A stretch of 12,006 nt of DNA from Natronohydrobacter sp. (GTDB lineage: Bacteria > Pseudomonadota > Alphaproteobacteria > Rhodobacterales > Rhodobacteraceae), in the NCBI GenBank assembly GCA_007123015.1, contig SKSL01000003.1, forward strand, positions 1-12,006. Reading direction: 5' to 3'. Every line of letters begins with the position of its first letter. Position 1 is the stretch's first letter. A program made the position numbers and the translations under genes. Shown here piece after piece: positions 1 to 7,015 of the stretch. The notes beneath the pieces were generated by a model that saw nothing but the letters and a program-made list of their open reading frames with translations, had not been told where the DNA came from and ran no database searches.

Positions 1-307
1 CGAAATCGCGCCCTGTCGGGGTCTCGGCCCAATCGGCTGTGTAGACACCGGGGGCGCCGTTCAGAGCAGTGACGTCGAGGCCGGAATCATCAGCCAGCGC
101 GGGCAGGCCAGTGGCCTTTGCGGCGGCATGGGCTTTCAGGCGCGCATTCTCGATGAAGGTGGTGCCGGTCTCGATGGGTTCGGGCAAGTTATGGGCTTTG
201 GCAGAGGTGACTGTTATCCCAAGAGGGCTGAGGATTTCCTGAAATTCTTCAAGCTTGCCTGCGTTATGGGTCGCGACCAGCAGCGATGTCCCTGTGAAGC
301 GCCTCAT
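1..307 (-). CDS. rdgB: RdgB/HAM1-type dITP/XTP pyrophosphatase, 3' end cut by window edge
   Basis: Hydrolyses non-canonical purine nucleoside triphosphates (dITP, ITP, XTP) to monophosphate and pyrophosphate, keeping deaminated purines out of DNA and RNA; cytosolic. Only the first ~102 residues are present. They contain the nucleotide-binding THNAGK (residues 13-18), the family segment TFIENARLKA (50-59), and the catalytic/metal-binding LADDSGLDV (71-79) followed by LNGAPGVY. The ATG at 307-305 overlaps the TGA of rph (306-304) in an ATGA junction, which fixes the start and indicates translational coupling. The gene follows rph in one minus-strand unit. Family assignment is secure; only the C-terminal half is unseen. 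Confidence 0.95.
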   Translation of the reverse strand, partial: MRRFTGTSLLVATHNAGKLEEFQEILSPLGITVTSAKAHNLPEPIETGTTFIENARLKAHAAAKATGLPALADDSGLDVTALNGAPGVYTADWAETPTGRDF

Positions 308-1017
308 GCGAGAGCGGCTTTCTGGGCCGCGACCAGTTCGGACACGCCTTTTTCGGCGAGTGTCAGAAGCTGGTCCAGTTCCGGGCGCGAAAAAGTTGCC
401 CCTTCGGCGCTCATCTGCACTTCCACCATGCGGCCAGAGCCCAGCAGGATGAAATTCCCGTCCACACCGGCTGTGCTGTCTTCGGCATAGTCCAGATCAA
501 GCACAGGCTGGCCCCCATAGAGGCCACAAGAAATGGCCGCCAGATGGTCCGTGATCGGGTCTGAGACTACATCGCCTGCTTTCAGCAGCTTGTTCACGGC
601 AAGACGCAGCGCGACCCAGCCGCCTGTGATCGCAGCGCAGCGCGTGCCGCCATCGGCCTGGATCACATCGCAATCCACAGTGATCTGACGCTCGCCCAAG
701 GCGCTGCGATCAACGCAAGCGCGCAAGCTGCGGCCGATCAGGCGCTGGATTTCGACAGTGCGGCCCTGTTGCTTGCCAGAGGCCGCTTCACGGCGCACAC
801 GCGTATTTGTGGCGCGAGGCAGCATGCCATATTCTGCTGTCACCCAGCCCAGGCCCGTGTTGCGCAGGAAGGGTGGGGTGCGGTCTTCGAGCGAGGCCGT
901 GCAAAGCACTTTCGTGTCGCCGACCGAGATCATGCAGGAGCCTTCTGCATGTTTCGTGACATGCGGCTCGATTGAAACAGGGCGGATTTCGTCTAGATTT
1001 CGACCGGAAGGGCGCAT
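304..1017 (-). CDS. rph: Ribonuclease PH (tRNA 3'-end phosphorolytic exoribonuclease)
   Basis: Phosphate-dependent 3'-to-5' exoribonuclease that trims precursor tRNA 3' ends. The product is 237 residues, the normal length for the family. Visible signatures are GWVTAEYGMLPRAT (57-70), the phosphate-binding GKQQGRT with Arg86, EIQRLIGRSLRA, DCDVIQADGGTR (115-126), and LDLDYAEDS..GVDGN, where Asp180 and Asp186 sit at the expected catalytic positions. The frame stays open upstream to about 1158. I chose the ATG at 1017 because the protein then begins MRPSGRN like other RNase PH proteins, and because AAGAGG lies about 8 bases upstream. It overlaps rdgB by four bases and diverges from hrcA. Confidence 0.96.
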   Translation of the reverse strand: MRPSGRNLDEIRPVSIEPHVTKHAEGSCMISVGDTKVLCTASLEDRTPPFLRNTGLGWVTAEYGMLPRATNTRVRREAASGKQQGRTVEIQRLIGRSLRACVDRSALGERQITVDCDVIQADGGTRCAAITGGWVALRLAVNKLLKAGDVVSDPITDHLAAISCGLYGGQPVLDLDYAEDSTAGVDGNFILLGSGRMVEVQMSAEGATFSRPELDQLLTLAEKGVSELVAAQKAALA

Positions 1018-1044
1018 TGGGATACCTCTTGGATGTTGGCGTGT

Positions 1045-1073
1045 CGATACAGGGGGCAGGGCCGGGGATGCAA
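1045..1073 (-). promoter_or_regulatory. Possible sigma-70-type promoter for rph-rdgB
   Basis: On the minus strand, TTGCAT (plus-strand 1068-1073) is followed after 17 bases by GTATCG (1045-1050), about 28 bases before the rph ATG. The -35 box is good, the -10 box is poor, and the position suits a short leader. This is a weak, purely sequence-based call. The rest of the 133 bp divergent gap shows no CIRCE inverted repeat (TTAGCACTC-N9-GAGTGCTAA) and no promoter for hrcA that I would defend. Confidence 0.25.
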
Positions 1074-1150
1074 GCCTGATCGGTCTTGATCGCGGGTCGA
1101 AATTGCTGTCCTCTGGGGGCGCGATGCAGGATAGTCTGCTGGGGTGTAAC

Positions 1151-2230
1151 ATGGTCAAACCTGTAGATTCCGGGATGCTGATGGCGGAAATGACTGACCG
1201 CTCGCGCGAAGTGTTCCGCCGCGTGGTCGAGGGCTATCTGCATTCGGGCCAGCCTGTGGGGTCGCGTTCGCTGACACGGGATATGAGCGAGAAAGTGTCA
1301 GCCGCGACCATCCGAAATGTAATGCAGGATCTGGAATATCTGGGGCTTTTGGGCAGTCCGCATGTTTCTGCCGGGCGCGTGCCGACCCAGGCGGGGCTGC
1401 GTCTGTTCGTGGATTCGCTGCTGGAAGTGACCCCGCTCGATGAGCAGGATCGCCAGAAGCTGGATTCGACACTGGGCAGCAATGAGCGCGATGTGGCGGG
1501 GTTGCTGGAACAGGTGGGCGGTGCGCTGAGCGGGATCACGCAAGGCGCGTCACTGGTGCTGTCGCCCAAACATGAGGCCGCCGTCAAACATATCGAATTT
1601 GTTTCGCTCTCGCCGGAACGCGCGCTGGTGGTACTTGTTTTCGCCGATGGGCATGTCGAGAACCGCATTTTCACACCGCCTGCGGGCGTGACACCCTCAG
1701 CACTGCGGCAGGCGGCGAATTATCTCAATTCGATGATCGACGGTGCGACTGTGACCTCGCTTCTGGGGCGGTTCAAGGCCGAGATCGCTCAGAACCGGCG
1801 CGAGATCGATGCGCTGGCGACCTCTCTGGTGGAACAAGGGCTGGCGGTCTGGGAAGGTGAAAGCCCGTCAGAGGCGCGGCTGATCGTGCGGGGGCGGTCA
1901 AATCTGCTTGACGAAGGCGCAGCGGCTGAGGATATCGAGCGCATTCGGGTTCTGTTCGATGATCTGGAGCGCAAGCGCGATATCACCGAATTTCTGGAAC
2001 TGACCGAGCAGGGCGAAGGGGTGCGGATATTCATAGGTGCGGAAAACCGACTTTTTTCGCTGACGGGTTCAACTCTGGTGGTTTCTCCTTATATGAACGC
2101 GGAACAGAAGATCATCGGGGCCGTGGGGGTGATCGGACCGACGCGGCTGAATTACGGGCGGATTGTGCCCATTGTGGATTATACAGCGCAGCTGGTCGGG
2201 CGGATGCTGACGGATCGGCAGAACGATTGA
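1151..2230 (+). CDS. hrcA: HrcA heat-inducible transcription repressor
   Basis: DNA-binding repressor of class I heat-shock genes that binds CIRCE operators, classically at groESL. The product is 359 residues. The N-terminal winged helix-turn-helix reads SRSLTR..SAATIRNVMQDLE (around 38-62), followed by the diagnostic GSPHVSAGRVPTQAGLRLFVD (68-88). A GAF-like core and inserted dimerisation region follow, and the C-terminus carries the conserved GVIGPTRLNYGRIVPIVDY. The frame is open from 758, but that part is antisense to rph. I chose ATG 1151, with GGGGTG 7-8 bases upstream; the internal ATGs of MLMAEM (from about 1175) are alternatives. grpE starts 17 bases after the stop, so the two probably form one operon. 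No CIRCE is visible upstream, so autoregulation is not supported by the sequence. Confidence 0.95.
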   Translation: MVKPVDSGMLMAEMTDRSREVFRRVVEGYLHSGQPVGSRSLTRDMSEKVSAATIRNVMQDLEYLGLLGSPHVSAGRVPTQAGLRLFVDSLLEVTPLDEQDRQKLDSTLGSNERDVAGLLEQVGGALSGITQGASLVLSPKHEAAVKHIEFVSLSPERALVVLVFADGHVENRIFTPPAGVTPSALRQAANYLNSMIDGATVTSLLGRFKAEIAQNRREIDALATSLVEQGLAVWEGESPSEARLIVRGRSNLLDEGAAAEDIERIRVLFDDLERKRDITEFLELTEQGEGVRIFIGAENRLFSLTGSTLVVSPYMNAEQKIIGAVGVIGPTRLNYGRIVPIVDYTAQLVGRMLTDRQND

Positions 2231-2247
2231 GGAAAGAGGGGCGATAG

Positions 2248-2811
2248 ATGGCAGACGCGAAGGCAAACCCGGAGATGCCAGAAGAACCGCAAGAGCCGCA
2301 AGAGGCTGTGGATACAGAGGTCGATATCGGCGCGCTGGAGGCTGAGCTGGCTGTTGCTGTGGCAGAGCGCGAAGAAATGCGCGACCGGATGATGCGGGCT
2401 TTGGCCGATGCGGAAAACAGTCGCAAACGTGCCGAAAAAGATCGCCGCGATGCGCAGCTTTACGGTGGGGCCCGGATCGCGCGGGATATGCTGCCAGTCT
2501 ACGACAATCTGGCGCGCGCTCTGAATGCCGCGAGTGACGAAACGCGGGCCGCAGCCAGTGGGCTGGTGGAAGGGGTCGACCTGACCTTGCGCGAATTGTC
2601 CAATATTCTGAGCAAGCATGGTGTCGAGCGGATTTGTCCCGAAGTGGGGGATAGTTTTGATCCCCACACACATCAGGCCATGTTTGAAGCGCCAGTGCCA
2701 GGCACCAAGGCCGGCGAGATCATTCAGGTCATGGCTGAAGGTTTCATGCTGCATGACCAGCTGTTGCGCCCCGCGCAAGTCGGGGTGTCTTCGACCCCTG
2801 CGTCGGAATGA
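2248..2811 (+). CDS. grpE: GrpE, nucleotide exchange factor of the DnaK chaperone
   Basis: Releases ADP from DnaK and so drives the DnaK/DnaJ folding cycle; acts as a cytosolic homodimer. The product is 187 residues, normal for GrpE. An acidic, Glu/Pro-rich N-terminus (1-27) leads into a long coiled-coil helix (about 28-65, including ENSRKRAEKDR). The C-terminal beta domain carries the family signature GDSFDPHTHQAMFE and then GEIIQVMAEGFMLHDQLLRPAQVGVS. A strong Shine-Dalgarno sequence (GGAAAGAGGGG, 2231-2241) precedes the ATG. It lies 17 bases behind hrcA and is probably co-transcribed. dnaK/dnaJ are not in the window. It converges with mutS; the stops are 21 bases apart with no convincing terminator between them. 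Confidence 0.97.
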   Translation: MADAKANPEMPEEPQEPQEAVDTEVDIGALEAELAVAVAEREEMRDRMMRALADAENSRKRAEKDRRDAQLYGGARIARDMLPVYDNLARALNAASDETRAAASGLVEGVDLTLRELSNILSKHGVERICPEVGDSFDPHTHQAMFEAPVPGTKAGEIIQVMAEGFMLHDQLLRPAQVGVSSTPASE

Positions 2812-2832
2812 GTATTTCTGGCAAGAAAATGA

Positions 2833-5445
2833 TCAGGATCTGCTCAGGGTCTTGAGCTCGTAAAGCAGATCCAGAGCCTCGCGTGGGGTCAGCTCGTCCG
2901 GATTGATCTGGGCGAGCTTGCTTATGGCGGGATCAGGGTCCGGTGCAGGGGCAGGGGGTCGCGCGGCAGAAAAGAGTGGCAAGTCGTCGATCACAGCTTT
3001 GGGGGCGCGGTCATTGCCTTGTTCGAGCGCAGTGAGCACTTCGCGCGCGCGTGCAATGACGGGATCGGGAAGACCAGCCAGGCGGGCGACCTGCACGCCA
3101 TAGCTGCGATCCGCTGCCCCATGGCGGACTTCATGCAGGAAGATGACCTCGCCTTCCCATTCCTTGACTGCGACCGTGGCGTTTTCGACGCCTGAGAGCC
3201 TGCCTGCAAGGGCGGTCATTTCGTGGTAATGCGTGGCGAAAAGCGCTCTGGATTTATTCACGTCATGCAGATGTTCCAGTGTGGCCCAGGCAATGGAGAG
3301 GCCGTCATAAGTGGCGGTGCCGCGCCCGATCTCATCAAGGATCACAAGGGCGCGATCATCTGCCTGGTTGAGGATGGCTGCTGTTTCGACCATTTCGACC
3401 ATGAAGGTGGACCGCCCGCGCGCGAGATCATCAGAGGCGCCGACGCGGCTGAAGACCTGGCTGACCAGCCCGATATGGGCGCATTGCGCGGGCACATGCG
3501 CGCCGATCTGGGCAAGGATCGCGATCAGGGCGTTCTGGCGCAGGAAGGTCGATTTCCCGGCCATGTTAGGCCCAGTCAGCAAGCAGATTTTCGCTGTCTG
3601 ATCAGCGCTGAGATCGCAATCATTGGGGATGAAGGGCTGGCCTTGATGGGTCAGGGCCTGTTCCACGACGGGGTGGCGGCCTGCTGTGATCCGAAAGGCC
3701 CGAGATCCGTCGAGCGTGGGGGCGCACCAGTTCCCGATTTCGGCGATTTCGGAAAGTGCAGCGGCCAGGTCGAGTTCCGCCAGCGCCCGTGCTGTCTGGG
3801 CAAGAGCAGCGGCCAGGTCGAGGATGGCATTGCGCAGCCTGTCGAAATGCTGTTTTTCGATGTCCAGCGCGCGGGCACCAGCATTGTGGATGCGGGTTTC
3901 AAGCTCTGACAGATTGACAGTGGTGAAACGAACCTGATTGGCCGTTGTCTGGCGGTGAATATAGCGTTCAGACTGCGCATGCATCTTCTCGGCATGGGTG
4001 GCGGTCACTTCGATGAAATAGCCCAAGACATTGTTATGCTTGATCTTTAATGAAGCGATGCCAGTGTCCTGCGCGTATTGTGCCTGCAGTGCCGCAATCA
4101 CACCGCGACCTTCGTCCCGCAGTTTGCGCGCGTCATCAAGCTCTGGGTCATGGTCGGGGGCGATGAAACCACCGTCGCGGGCAAGAAGCGGGGGATCCGC
4201 GACAAGCGCCGTATCGAGAAGGTCGAGAAGCGCGTCATGACCTGTCAAGGCTGCGGCCGCGTCAGACAGAAGCGGGGGCAAGTCGGGCGGGGCAAAGGCC
4301 GCAATTTCCTGCGCGGCGGTGAGTGCATTGCGAATGGCGGCCATGTCGCGGGGACCCGCGCGGTCCAGGGCAAGCCGTGACAGCGCGCGATCAAGGTCGG
4401 GGACAGATTTCAACGCACTGCGCAAATCGGTCCGCAACCGGGGCAGCGCACGCAAGGCGGTGACCGCGCTTTGGCGCGCGAGGATCGTGTCCAGATGGCG
4501 CGAGGGTGAGGACAGGCGACGTTCCAGAAGTCGCGCCCCGGCTGCGGTCACAGTCCGGTCGATGGCGTTCAGAAGCGTGCTGTCGCGGCTGCCATTGAGC
4601 GACTGGGTCAGTTCCAGATTGCGGCGGGTGGCCGCGTCGATCTGCACCAGTGCTTCGGCCTGATCGCGGGCAGGGGGTTGCAGCAGGGGAAGCTTTCCGC
4701 GCTGGGTCAGGTCAAGATAGTCGACCAGCGCGCCCAGCGCCGCACGCTCGGCCCGGCTGAACTGGCCGAAACCGTCGAGGGATTTGACCTTGTAAAGCGT
4801 GCAGAGCCGCGTTTCCGCTGCCTGACTGTCAAAGCTGGACGGCGCAAGGCCCGTCAGCGCGATGCCCATGTCATCGGTGATGGGACGGATCGTGTCCGTC
4901 TTGGGATCGCTGACCAGAAGCTCGCGCGGGGCAAGCCGGGCCAGTTCGGGCGAAAGCCGCGCGCGCGGGCAGGCTGTCACCCGGATCTGGCCTGTCGAGA
5001 TATCGGCAAAAGCCAGCGCACCGTCATCGCGCAACTCGGCATAGGCGGCGAGGAAATTGTGACGGCGGGCGTCGAGAAGCGTGTCCTCGGTCAATGTGCC
5101 GGGAGTGACGAGGCGGACGACATCGCGCTGCATCACGGATTTTGAGCCGCGTTTCTTCGCTTGGTCAGGGGTTTCCATCTGCTCGGCGATGGCCACACGG
5201 AAGCCCTTGCGGATCAGGGTCAGCAGATAGCCTTCGGCAGAATGATGCGGGACGCCGCACATCGGGATATCTTTGCCCAGATGCTGGCCGCGTTTGGTCA
5301 GGGCAATGTCGAGTGCCTGGGCCGCAGCCACAGCATCGTCAAAAAACAACTCGTAGAAATCGCCCATGCGATAGAACAGCAACGCGTCGGGGTGCTGGGA
5401 TTTCACCTCGAGATACTGGGCCATCATGGGGGTGATGTTGCTCAC
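2833..5445 (-). CDS. mutS: DNA mismatch repair ATPase MutS
   Basis: Recognises base mismatches and small loops and, after ATP-driven sliding-clamp formation, recruits MutL. The product is 870 residues (E. coli MutS is 853). The N-terminal mismatch-binding domain has the Phe-x-Glu wedge in GDFYE (28-32; Phe30 and Glu32). Next come the connector, lever and clamp helices, then the ATPase domain with Walker A GPNMAGKST (625-633), ARGRSTFMVEM, Walker B LVILDEIGRGT with Asp-Glu at 704-705, and the switch motif THYHE (738-742). The Pro-rich linker and C-terminal tetramerisation helices are also present. The frame is open to 5673. I chose GTG 5445, giving a protein starting SNITPMMAQYLE, with AGGGAC about 10 bases upstream. 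ATG 5427 lacks a ribosome-binding site. It stands alone as a transcription unit. Confidence 0.96.
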   Translation of the reverse strand: MSNITPMMAQYLEVKSQHPDALLFYRMGDFYELFFDDAVAAAQALDIALTKRGQHLGKDIPMCGVPHHSAEGYLLTLIRKGFRVAIAEQMETPDQAKKRGSKSVMQRDVVRLVTPGTLTEDTLLDARRHNFLAAYAELRDDGALAFADISTGQIRVTACPRARLSPELARLAPRELLVSDPKTDTIRPITDDMGIALTGLAPSSFDSQAAETRLCTLYKVKSLDGFGQFSRAERAALGALVDYLDLTQRGKLPLLQPPARDQAEALVQIDAATRRNLELTQSLNGSRDSTLLNAIDRTVTAAGARLLERRLSSPSRHLDTILARQSAVTALRALPRLRTDLRSALKSVPDLDRALSRLALDRAGPRDMAAIRNALTAAQEIAAFAPPDLPPLLSDAAAALTGHDALLDLLDTALVADPPLLARDGGFIAPDHDPELDDARKLRDEGRGVIAALQAQYAQDTGIASLKIKHNNVLGYFIEVTATHAEKMHAQSERYIHRQTTANQVRFTTVNLSELETRIHNAGARALDIEKQHFDRLRNAILDLAAALAQTARALAELDLAAALSEIAEIGNWCAPTLDGSRAFRITAGRHPVVEQALTHQGQPFIPNDCDLSADQTAKICLLTGPNMAGKSTFLRQNALIAILAQIGAHVPAQCAHIGLVSQVFSRVGASDDLARGRSTFMVEMVETAAILNQADDRALVILDEIGRGTATYDGLSIAWATLEHLHDVNKSRALFATHYHEMTALAGRLSGVENATVAVKEWEGEVIFLHEVRHGAADRSYGVQVARLAGLPDPVIARAREVLTALEQGNDRAPKAVIDDLPLFSAARPPAPAPDPDPAISKLAQINPDELTPREALDLLYELKTLSRS
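3758..3822 (-). repeat. In-frame 17-bp direct repeat inside mutS (LDLAAAL twice)
   Basis: The 17 bases gcagcggccaggtcgag occur exactly at 3758-3774 and 3806-3822, 48 bases (16 codons) apart and in the same reading frame. They encode LDLAAAL at MutS residues 542-548 and 558-564, in a helical Ala/Leu-rich stretch of the lever/clamp region. This may reflect a local duplication or convergent helix composition. No functional claim is made. Confidence 0.7.
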
Positions 5446-5656
5446 GCGGCTGCCGTCCCTGTTTGCACTTTTGAGCGACCGTAGCGAAAGCCGTTGGCAG
5501 GGGGAAGGGGCCCGAAGGAAGGTGCGGGGAAGATCAGTGGACAGGTTCCAATCGCCACGATGCGCGCGGCATGTGTTTGCGCAAGGGATGCCCCGCTCGG
5601 CCCCGCGTTGCCGCCGGGCGGGATAATCGCTGATGTTGCTTATGTGCAGAGGTCTT

Positions 5657-5687
5657 GCAAAAGACGCTTTCAAATGTGCTGAAAGCG
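5657..5687 (-). terminator. Second terminator-like hairpin in the mutS leader
   Basis: On the minus strand an exact 8-bp stem, CGCTTTCA / TGAAAGCG (plus positions 5680-5687 and 5665-5672), encloses a 7-base loop and is followed by TCTTTTGC. The plus strand has no T tract, so the direction is minus. It lies about 60 bases downstream of the stronger terminator at 5721-5752 and about 210 bases before the mutS start. It could be a backup terminator, the 3' end of a small RNA, or an attenuator in the mutS leader. Confidence 0.4.
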
Positions 5688-5720
5688 GCGGTTCCGGGTG
5701 CCGTAAGGTTCAAGACCATG

Positions 5721-5752
5721 CAAAAGGCGGCATCAGTCTACTGATACCGCCT
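5721..5752 (-). terminator. Rho-independent terminator of the small exported-protein gene
   Basis: Read on the minus strand, a 12-bp stem (AGGCGGTATCAG / CTGATGCCGCCT, one G-U wobble) closes a TAGA loop and runs straight into TTTTGC. The hairpin spans 5725-5752, starting 23 bases after the TAA of the gene at 5776-6090. Geometry and orientation fit intrinsic termination of that gene and separate it from mutS. Confidence 0.8.
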
Positions 5753-5775
5753 GTGATGATAATTTGGCGCGTGAC

Positions 5776-6090
5776 TTAGCGCGCGCAGCGCTGTTCAGCG
5801 GCGGCACCAAAGGCACGGTAGCGCGCCCAAAAGCGATTGTCGCGCTCGCTTTTCGACATCCGCACATCTTGCGCCAATTGCGGGTCGCGGAAGAATGCGG
5901 CTGCACGGCGTTGCTCGCTGCGGGTGAGCGTGGTTTGTGCCACAGAGCCGATGCAGCGGCACATGGCACGCGTCGCCTGCGCGCGATCTGAACGCAGGCA
6001 CGCAGTCTCGATCGGGCTGGCAGCTGCCATGGTTGGCACGAGCGGAGCAACCAATATGGCCAAGCTCGCGGCTAGAACTGTTTTCCTCAT
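5776..6090 (-). CDS. Small exported four-cysteine protein of unknown function
   Basis: A 104-residue protein with a clear Sec signal peptide: MRK, a hydrophobic core (about residues 4-20), and a likely cleavage after Ala24 (MAAA|SPIET). The ~80-residue mature part has four cysteines (in ETACL, MCRC and QRCAR), which could form two disulfides in the periplasm. It also has a helical region containing RRAAAFFRDPQLAQDVR and FWARYRAFG. I recall similar short Rhodobacterales proteins, sometimes labelled arginine transporter without good reason; I see no transporter features. The ATG at 6090 has AGAGGG about 6 bases upstream, and an intrinsic terminator follows the stop. It appears monocistronic. 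The gene is real with good confidence; its function is unknown. Confidence 0.8.
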   Translation of the reverse strand: MRKTVLAASLAILVAPLVPTMAAASPIETACLRSDRAQATRAMCRCIGSVAQTTLTRSEQRRAAAFFRDPQLAQDVRMSKSERDNRFWARYRAFGAAAEQRCAR

Positions 6091-6181
6091 AAGTCCCTCT
6101 CAGGTTCCTGATCCTGTGATGTCACCGTGAGCTCTTTGGCCCATTCCATCGGGTGGTAATCATCACTGCCTCTGATGGTAG

Positions 6182-6187
6182 AGTATA
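6182..6187 (-). promoter_or_regulatory. Possible -10 box upstream of the small exported-protein gene
   Basis: The minus strand reads TATACT here, a near-perfect -10 hexamer, about 92 bases before the ATG at 6090. I see no good -35 box at 16-18 bases (TTGATT occurs, but 23 bases away). It is only a candidate. The rest of 6091-6337 shows no gene and no convincing terminator for the upstream operon. Confidence 0.25.
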
Positions 6188-6337
6188 GCAAAAACCGTGA
6201 AGGAATCGCTAATCAATTCAGCCGATCAGGGCGAATTGTCGCTGGTGCTGAAGGCTAGGTGCATATCTTGCGGGACTAGCGAACGCCACCACAACAGATG
6301 GTCAGGATCGCGCCTGCGCGCTGTGCAGATTTTGTCC

Positions 6338-7015
6338 TCAGCCGGTCAGTTCGACCGCTGTGACGAAGTGATCCGAGAGAATCGCAAAGCAACCGTTGAG
6401 GATGTCACCTTTTGCGAAGCCTGGAAGTGTCTGCTGAAGCTTCGCCGCAAAGGCCCTGTTCTGCAGGTCGATCGACAGAGAGATCGCGTGAAAATCGATC
6501 AGCGTCCGACTGATCTGGAATTGCGCCTTGTAGACGGATTCCTTGGCGCTGAAGATCAGCTTCGCGAAATGACCGCGCTGCGAAGGCCCGAGACTGGACA
6601 GCCAGGTCATTTCATCCGCTGTGCAGATTTCGGGCCACAGGGCCGGATTCAGCGGGGTGGTCAGTTCCAGATCAACCCCAAGCGCCAGGATCTCGGGGGC
6701 ATCTGTCACGACGGCCAGGCAAGACCGATCCGTGTGCGTGATGGATCCGGTCAGGCCAGCGGGCCAGACGGGCGCGCGATCTTCACCTTGCAGCACAGGG
6801 CGCGGAGCATAGCCCAACAGTTCCATCGCGGCCCGCGCGGCGTCGCGGCCTGCACCAAATTCGCGCGCGCGGGCCGAGGTGACATGCTCGATGGCCAGCA
6901 CTTCGTCCCCCATCAGTGGTGGCATCGGCGCGCGCGGGTCGGCCGCGGCCATGGCCACACGATCCGAAAAGAGCGGCCGCGCGAATTCCGGGAACGCGAA
7001 TTTCTGCTGGATCAT
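6338..7015 (-). CDS. Sfp/EntD-type 4'-phosphopantetheinyl transferase
   Basis: Moves the 4'-phosphopantetheine arm of coenzyme A onto the conserved serine of carrier domains, converting apo- to holo-synthetase. The product is 225 residues, EntD-like in length. Motifs in order are EFGAGRDAAR (52-61), GSITHT with His94 (90-95), the Mg-binding LGVDLE with Asp115 and Glu117, and FSAKESVYKAQF with Lys158, Glu159 and Lys163. Its ATG (7015-7013) overlaps the synthetase TGA (7014-7012) as ATGA. AAGGA lies 10 bases upstream inside the synthetase, so the two are translationally coupled. That makes the carrier domain of the neighbouring synthetase its obvious partner. It is the last gene of the operon; no clear terminator follows. 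Confidence 0.93.
   Translation of the reverse strand: MIQQKFAFPEFARPLFSDRVAMAAADPRAPMPPLMGDEVLAIEHVTSARAREFGAGRDAARAAMELLGYAPRPVLQGEDRAPVWPAGLTGSITHTDRSCLAVVTDAPEILALGVDLELTTPLNPALWPEICTADEMTWLSSLGPSQRGHFAKLIFSAKESVYKAQFQISRTLIDFHAISLSIDLQNRAFAAKLQQTLPGFAKGDILNGCFAILSDHFVTAVELTG

Larger units (their letters stand above)
5446..5775. other. Gene-poor spacer upstream of mutS
   Basis: About 330 bases between the mutS start and the stop of the small exported-protein gene. The short open frames here have no recognisable sequence, convincing start or ribosome-binding site, so I annotate no gene. What is visible is two minus-strand hairpins (listed separately), both upstream of mutS. Any mutS promoter must lie in this spacer or in read-through from the right, but I could not identify a convincing one. 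Confidence 0.6.

Noticed and set aside
758..1150. N-terminal extension of hrcA in the same frame
   Set aside because: It lies antisense to rph and adds 131 residues absent from HrcA proteins; ATG 1151 with GGGGTG upstream gives normal length.
2812..2832. Hairpin between the convergent grpE and mutS stops
   Set aside because: Only a 5-bp A/T-rich stem (TTTCT/AGAAA) with a GGCA loop and no proper T tract; too weak to call a terminator.
5446..5673. N-terminal extension of mutS in the same frame
   Set aside because: The 76 extra residues look non-coding (basic, Ser/Arg-rich) and known MutS proteins start just before the MMAQYLE-type segment.
5641..5720. Possible tRNA-like fold (GGTTC-type segments and a stem-loop)
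   Set aside because: No acceptor stem, D-arm or proper anticodon arm could be assembled; the hairpin is better read as a minus-strand terminator-like element.
6100..6111. Near-palindrome TCAGGTTCCTGA next to the ribosome-binding site of the small exported-protein gene
   Set aside because: Five base pairs with a 2-base centre is within chance expectation, and no second copy or known operator matches.
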